Origin: Streptomyces sp. NBC_00094
Lineage (GTDB): Bacteria; Actinomycetota; Actinomycetes; Streptomycetales; Streptomycetaceae
Reading direction: 5' to 3'
Length of the DNA stretch: 64,000 nt
Assembly (NCBI RefSeq): GCF_026343125.1
Contig: NZ_JAPEMB010000001.1
Coordinates: forward strand, 4,717,501 to 4,781,500
Under the pieces are notes generated by a model. The model worked only from the letters and a program-made list of their open reading frames with translations, was not told the origin of the DNA and did no database searches. Within the stretch, counting starts at the first letter, position 1. Every line of letters begins with the position of its first letter. This document shows positions 60,729-64,000 of the stretch, in pieces. The translations under genes were made by a program, and so were the position numbers.

Positions 60729-61781
60729 CTACCCCGCCACCGTCCACGTGTCGTTCCCCGTGAGGAGCTGGCCCAGGTCGCCCTTGCCGTGCTGCTCAAG
60801 GGCTGTGTCCAGCTGCTCCGCCATCAGCGTGTCGTAGACCGGTCGCTCCACCGACCGGAACACCCCGATGGGCGTCTGGTGGAGGGTGTCCGGGTCCGCG
60901 AGCCGCGAGAGCGCGAAGGCGGTCGTGGGGGTGGCCGCGTGGGCGTCGTGGACGAGGATCCGGGACTCGTTCTCCGGGGTGACCGTGACGACCTGGAGGT
61001 CGCCGGTGGCCGGGTCGCGGACGACGCCCTTGTCGAGCTCGGCGCCGAAGCGGATCGGCTGTCCGTGCTGCAGGCGGATGACCGCCTCCTGGGCCTGGTC
61101 CTTGTCCTTGAGGACCTCGAAGGCGCCGTCGTTGAAGATGTTGCAGTTCTGGTAGATCTCGACCAGCGCCGTGCCGTTGTGGTCGGCGGCCTGGCGCAGC
61201 ACCTCGGTGAGGTGCTTGCGGTCGGAGTCGACCGTACGGGCCACGAAGGTGGCCTCCGCGCCGAGCGCCAGCGACACCGGGTTGAAGGGTGCGTCGAGCG
61301 AGCCCATCGGGGTCGACTTGGTGATCTTGCCGACCTCGGAGGTCGGCGAGTACTGGCCCTTGGTCAGTCCGTAGATCCGGTTGTTGAAGAGCAGGATCTT
61401 CAGGTTGACGTTGCGGCGGAGCGCGTGGATCAGGTGGTTGCCGCCGATGGAGAGCGCGTCGCCGTCGCCCGTGACGACCCAGACGGAGAGGTCGCGGCGG
61501 GAGGTGGAGAGGCCGGTGGCGATCGCCGGGGCGCGGCCGTGGATGGAGTGCATCCCGTACGTGTTCATGTAGTACGGGAAGCGGGAGGAGCAGCCGATGC
61601 CGGAGACGAAGACGATGTTCTCCTTCGCCAGGCCGAGTTCGGGCATGAAGCCCTGGACGGCGGCGAGGACGGCGTAGTCACCGCAGCCGGGGCACCAGCG
61701 GACTTCCTGGTCGGACTTGAAGTCCTTCATCGACTGGACGGCCTCGGCCTTGGGCACGAGGTTGAGCAGCGGCTCACTCAT
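60729..61781 (-). CDS. korB: KorB, 2-oxoacid:ferredoxin oxidoreductase beta subunit
   Basis: 350 residues. TPP- and [4Fe-4S]-binding subunit that decarboxylates 2-oxoglutarate (or another 2-oxoacid) to acyl-CoA and reduces ferredoxin. Cluster ligands Cys30, Cys33 (WCPGCGDY), Cys64 (GIGCSSR) and Cys213 (QNCN); TPP motif GDGDALSIGGNH from 105, with NNRIYGLTKGQYSPTS. ATG start overlaps the end of korA by 8 nt, so the two are coupled. Confidence 0.94.
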   Translation of the reverse strand: MSEPLLNLVPKAEAVQSMKDFKSDQEVRWCPGCGDYAVLAAVQGFMPELGLAKENIVFVSGIGCSSRFPYYMNTYGMHSIHGRAPAIATGLSTSRRDLSVWVVTGDGDALSIGGNHLIHALRRNVNLKILLFNNRIYGLTKGQYSPTSEVGKITKSTPMGSLDAPFNPVSLALGAEATFVARTVDSDRKHLTEVLRQAADHNGTALVEIYQNCNIFNDGAFEVLKDKDQAQEAVIRLQHGQPIRFGAELDKGVVRDPATGDLQVVTVTPENESRILVHDAHAATPTTAFALSRLADPDTLHQTPIGVFRSVERPVYDTLMAEQLDTALEQHGKGDLGQLLTGNDTWTVAG

Positions 61782-63708
61782 CGATGGCCTCCTTGAGAGC
61801 GGCGGCGAGCTGCTCGGCCTTGAACGGCATGCCGTTGACCTGGGTGTGGCTGCGGGCGTCGACGAGGTACTTCGCCCGGACGAGGGTGGCGAGCTGGCCG
61901 AGGTTCATCTCGGGGACGACGACCTTCTCGTACCGCTTCAGCACCTCCCCGAGGTTCTTCGGGAAGGGGTTGAGGTGGCGCAGGTGGGCCTGGGCGATGG
62001 GCTTGCCCGCGACCCGGAGGCGGCGGACGGCGGCCGTGATCGGCCCGTAGGTGGAGCCCCAGCCGAGGACCAGGGTGCTCGCGCCGTCCGGGTCGTCGAC
62101 CTCGATGTCCGGGACGTCGATGCCGTCGATCTTGGCCTGGCGGGTGCGGACCATGAACTCGTGGTTGGCGGGGTCGTACGAGATGTTGCCGGTGCCGTCC
62201 TGCTTCTCGATGCCGCCGATGCGGTGTTCGAGGCCGGGGGTGCCGGGCACGGCCCAGGGGCGGGCCAGGGTCTCGGGGTCGCGCTTGTACGGCCAGAACA
62301 CCTCGGTGCCGTCGGCCAGCTCGTGGTTGGGTCCGGTGGCGAACTGCGTCCGCAGGTCGGGGAGTTCCCCGACGTCCGGGACGCGCCAGGGCTCGGAGCC
62401 GTTGGCGAGGTAGCCGTCGGAGAGCAGGAAGACGGGGGTGCGGTACGTGAGGGCGATCCGCGCCGCCTCGATCGCCGCGTCGAAGCAGTCGGCGGGCGTC
62501 TTCGGGGCCACCACCGGCACCGGGGCCTCGCCGTTGCGGCCGTACATGGCCTGGAGGAGGTCGGCCTGCTCGGTCTTGGTGGGCAGACCGGTGGACGGGC
62601 CGCCGCGCTGGATGTCGACGATGAGCAGCGGCAGTTCCAGGGAGACCGCGAGGCCGATCGCCTCCGACTTGAGCGCCACACCGGGGCCGGACGTCGTCGT
62701 CACGCCGAGCGAGCCGCCGAAGGCCGCGCCGAGCGCGGCGCCGATGCCGGCGATCTCGTCCTCGGCCTGGAAGGTGCGCACGCCGAAGTTCTTGTGCTTG
62801 GACAGCTCGTGGAGGATGTCCGAGGCCGGGGTGATGGGGTACGAGCCCAGGTAGAGCGGCAGGTCCGCCTGGCGGGAGGCGGCGACCAGCCCGTACGAGA
62901 GGGCCAGGTTCCCGGAGATGTTCCGGTACGTGCCGGTGGGGAAGGCCCGGGTCGCCGGGGCGACCTCGTAGGAGACGGCGAAGTCCTCGGTGGTCTCGCC
63001 GAAGTTCCAGCCGGCCCGGAAGGCGGCCACGTTGGCCTCGGCGATCTGCGGCTTCTTCGCGAACTTCTGGCGCAGGAAGGTCTCGGTGCCCTCGGTCGGC
63101 CGGTGGTACATCCAGGAGAGCAGCCCGAGCGCGAACATGTTCTTGCTCCGCTCGGCCTCCTTCCGGGGCAGGCCGAAGTCCTTGAGGGCCTCGAGGGTCA
63201 GCGTGGTCAGCGGCACCGGGTGGACCCGGTAGCCGTCCAGCGACCCGTCCTCCAGGGGCGAGACCGCGTAGCCGACCTTGGCCATGGCGCGCTTCGCGAA
63301 CTCGTCGGTGTTGACGATGATCTCGCCACCGCGCGGTACGTCCCCGATGTTGGCCTTGAGCGCGGCCGGGTTCATCGCGACCAGCACGTTCGGGGCGTCG
63401 CCCGGGGTCAGGATGTCGTGGTCGGCGAAGTGCAGCTGGAAGGACGAGACGCCCGGCAGCGTTCCGGCGGGTGCGCGGATCTCGGCCGGGAAGTTCGGCA
63501 GCGTGGAGAGGTCGTTCCCGAAGGACGCCGTCTCCGAGGTGAAGCGGTCACCCGTGAGCTGCATGCCGTCACCGGAGTCGCCCGCGAAGCGGATGATCAC
63601 CCGGTCGAGCCGGCGTACTTCCTTCTCGGTGCCCTGGTGGGCCGCCGGGGCGCTGCGCTGCTCCCCGAGCAGGGCCTCACCGGCCTCGCTACTGACCTGG
63701 CTGGTCAC
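61774..63708 (-). CDS. korA: KorA, 2-oxoacid:ferredoxin oxidoreductase alpha subunit (gamma-alpha fusion)
   Basis: 644 residues from GTG at 63708, which has GGGAGG 10 nt upstream. N-terminal gamma domain (VIIRFAGDSGDGMQLTGDRF, about 36-210) fused to the alpha pyrimidine-binding domain (LGSYPITPASDILHELSKHK, FQAEDEIAGIGAALGAAFGG, TTSGPGVALKSEAIGLA) and the transketolase-C-like end (LVLGWGSTYGPITAAV). This fused form with KorB is the actinobacterial (oxygen-tolerant) 2-oxoglutarate type. It supplies reduced ferredoxin and succinyl-CoA. Confidence 0.94.
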   Translation of the reverse strand: MTSQVSSEAGEALLGEQRSAPAAHQGTEKEVRRLDRVIIRFAGDSGDGMQLTGDRFTSETASFGNDLSTLPNFPAEIRAPAGTLPGVSSFQLHFADHDILTPGDAPNVLVAMNPAALKANIGDVPRGGEIIVNTDEFAKRAMAKVGYAVSPLEDGSLDGYRVHPVPLTTLTLEALKDFGLPRKEAERSKNMFALGLLSWMYHRPTEGTETFLRQKFAKKPQIAEANVAAFRAGWNFGETTEDFAVSYEVAPATRAFPTGTYRNISGNLALSYGLVAASRQADLPLYLGSYPITPASDILHELSKHKNFGVRTFQAEDEIAGIGAALGAAFGGSLGVTTTSGPGVALKSEAIGLAVSLELPLLIVDIQRGGPSTGLPTKTEQADLLQAMYGRNGEAPVPVVAPKTPADCFDAAIEAARIALTYRTPVFLLSDGYLANGSEPWRVPDVGELPDLRTQFATGPNHELADGTEVFWPYKRDPETLARPWAVPGTPGLEHRIGGIEKQDGTGNISYDPANHEFMVRTRQAKIDGIDVPDIEVDDPDGASTLVLGWGSTYGPITAAVRRLRVAGKPIAQAHLRHLNPFPKNLGEVLKRYEKVVVPEMNLGQLATLVRAKYLVDARSHTQVNGMPFKAEQLAAALKEAIDE

Positions 63709-63953
63709 TGAACTGGACCTCCCTCGTGGCAAGGGGACTCTCCGCCGGAGGCGGGAGAAAGCTCGGGAGACGGCCGGCCGATCACCGGTCGTCCCGTGGC
63801 CCACCCTACGACGGTAAGGGGGGCCCTCCCGGGACTTCTCACATACCGGACCTCTTTTTGAGACGCCCTCTTGCCCTGAATTGTCACGTTCTGTCGCCAC
63901 CCGGATTGTTCCGGAAGGTCGTCTTGCGCCTCATTCTTTGGATCTAGGACTCC

Positions 63954-63979
63954 CCGGCCGCCGGATGTCCGGAGGCCGG
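63954..63979. terminator. Inverted repeat near the right edge
   Basis: 12-bp arms with one mismatch (63954-63965 with 63968-63979). Probably ends a gene lying beyond the window; direction unknown. The rest of 63709-64000 shows no gene and no clear korA promoter. Confidence 0.35.
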
Positions 63980-64000
63980 CCCGGTGTCGCCCTCGTGTCG

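Noticed and set aside
57589..60747. Long open frame of about 1050 codons antisense to the kinase genes
   Set aside because: It mirrors the third-position GC of the sense genes, has Arg/Gly/Asp-rich composition and no recognisable domain. The same holds for long antisense frames over nuo, korA and the FG-GAP genes.
63709..64000. Gene at the right end of the window
   Set aside because: The short frames there are Arg/Pro-rich with no start signal; only a hairpin at 63954-63979 stands out.

Overview
High-GC DNA whose coding regions show strong third-position GC bias, frequent GTG/TTG starts, 4-nt ATGA/GTGA overlaps and GC-rich hairpins without U-tracts. With the futalosine menaquinone genes mqnA and mqnC, a complete nuoA-N operon, LAxTG cell-wall anchoring and receptor-like Ser/Thr kinases, this points to the chromosome core of a Streptomyces or close relative. 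No rRNA, tRNA, insertion sequence, phage or CRISPR array was seen.

Layout. (1) 1-9134, minus strand: four tandem paralogous secreted FG-GAP/VCBS proteins, the leftmost cut by the window edge; all four start with TTG. (2) 9256-11573: DinB-like and DUF1992 genes, a secreted M23 peptidase and a cold-shock gene. (3) 11869-17132: menaquinone block of mqnA, mqnC, a degenerate amidohydrolase-like protein, menG and a geranylgeranyl-reductase-family (MenJ-like) flavoprotein. (4) 17282-34619: an NlpC/P60 hydrolase divergent from the 14-gene nuoA-N operon, with a good Rex-type operator in front of nuoA. (5) 34803-39527: AraC regulator behind a DasR-like site, a secreted intradiol dioxygenase fused to a carbohydrate-binding module, fumarylacetoacetase, and a sortase-type wall protein. 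(6) 39582-50325: peptide symporter with a CocE/S15 hydrolase, polyprenyl diphosphate synthase, LolA-like protein, M28 aminopeptidase with P-domain, a membrane-anchored Nudix-like protein and small enzymes. (7) 50387-55281: two HxlR regulators, each divergent from a target (MFS exporter; QorB-like quinone oxidoreductase), plus rarD. (8) 55346-60678: a lipoprotein gene overlapping two tandem Ser/Thr kinases whose extracellular parts are solute-binding domains. (9) 60729-63708: korA-korB 2-oxoacid:ferredoxin oxidoreductase.

How they fit together: menaquinone head-group synthesis (mqnA, mqnC, menG), tail synthesis and saturation (polyprenyl synthase, reductase), the quinone-reducing complex I, and KorAB as a source of reduced ferredoxin all lie within about 52 kb, so the window is a respiratory supercluster interrupted by envelope and catabolic genes. 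The least explained elements are the FG-GAP array, the metal-ligand-less amidohydrolase relative between mqnC and menG, and the kinase/solute-binding fusions with Tat-like motifs at their membrane segments.
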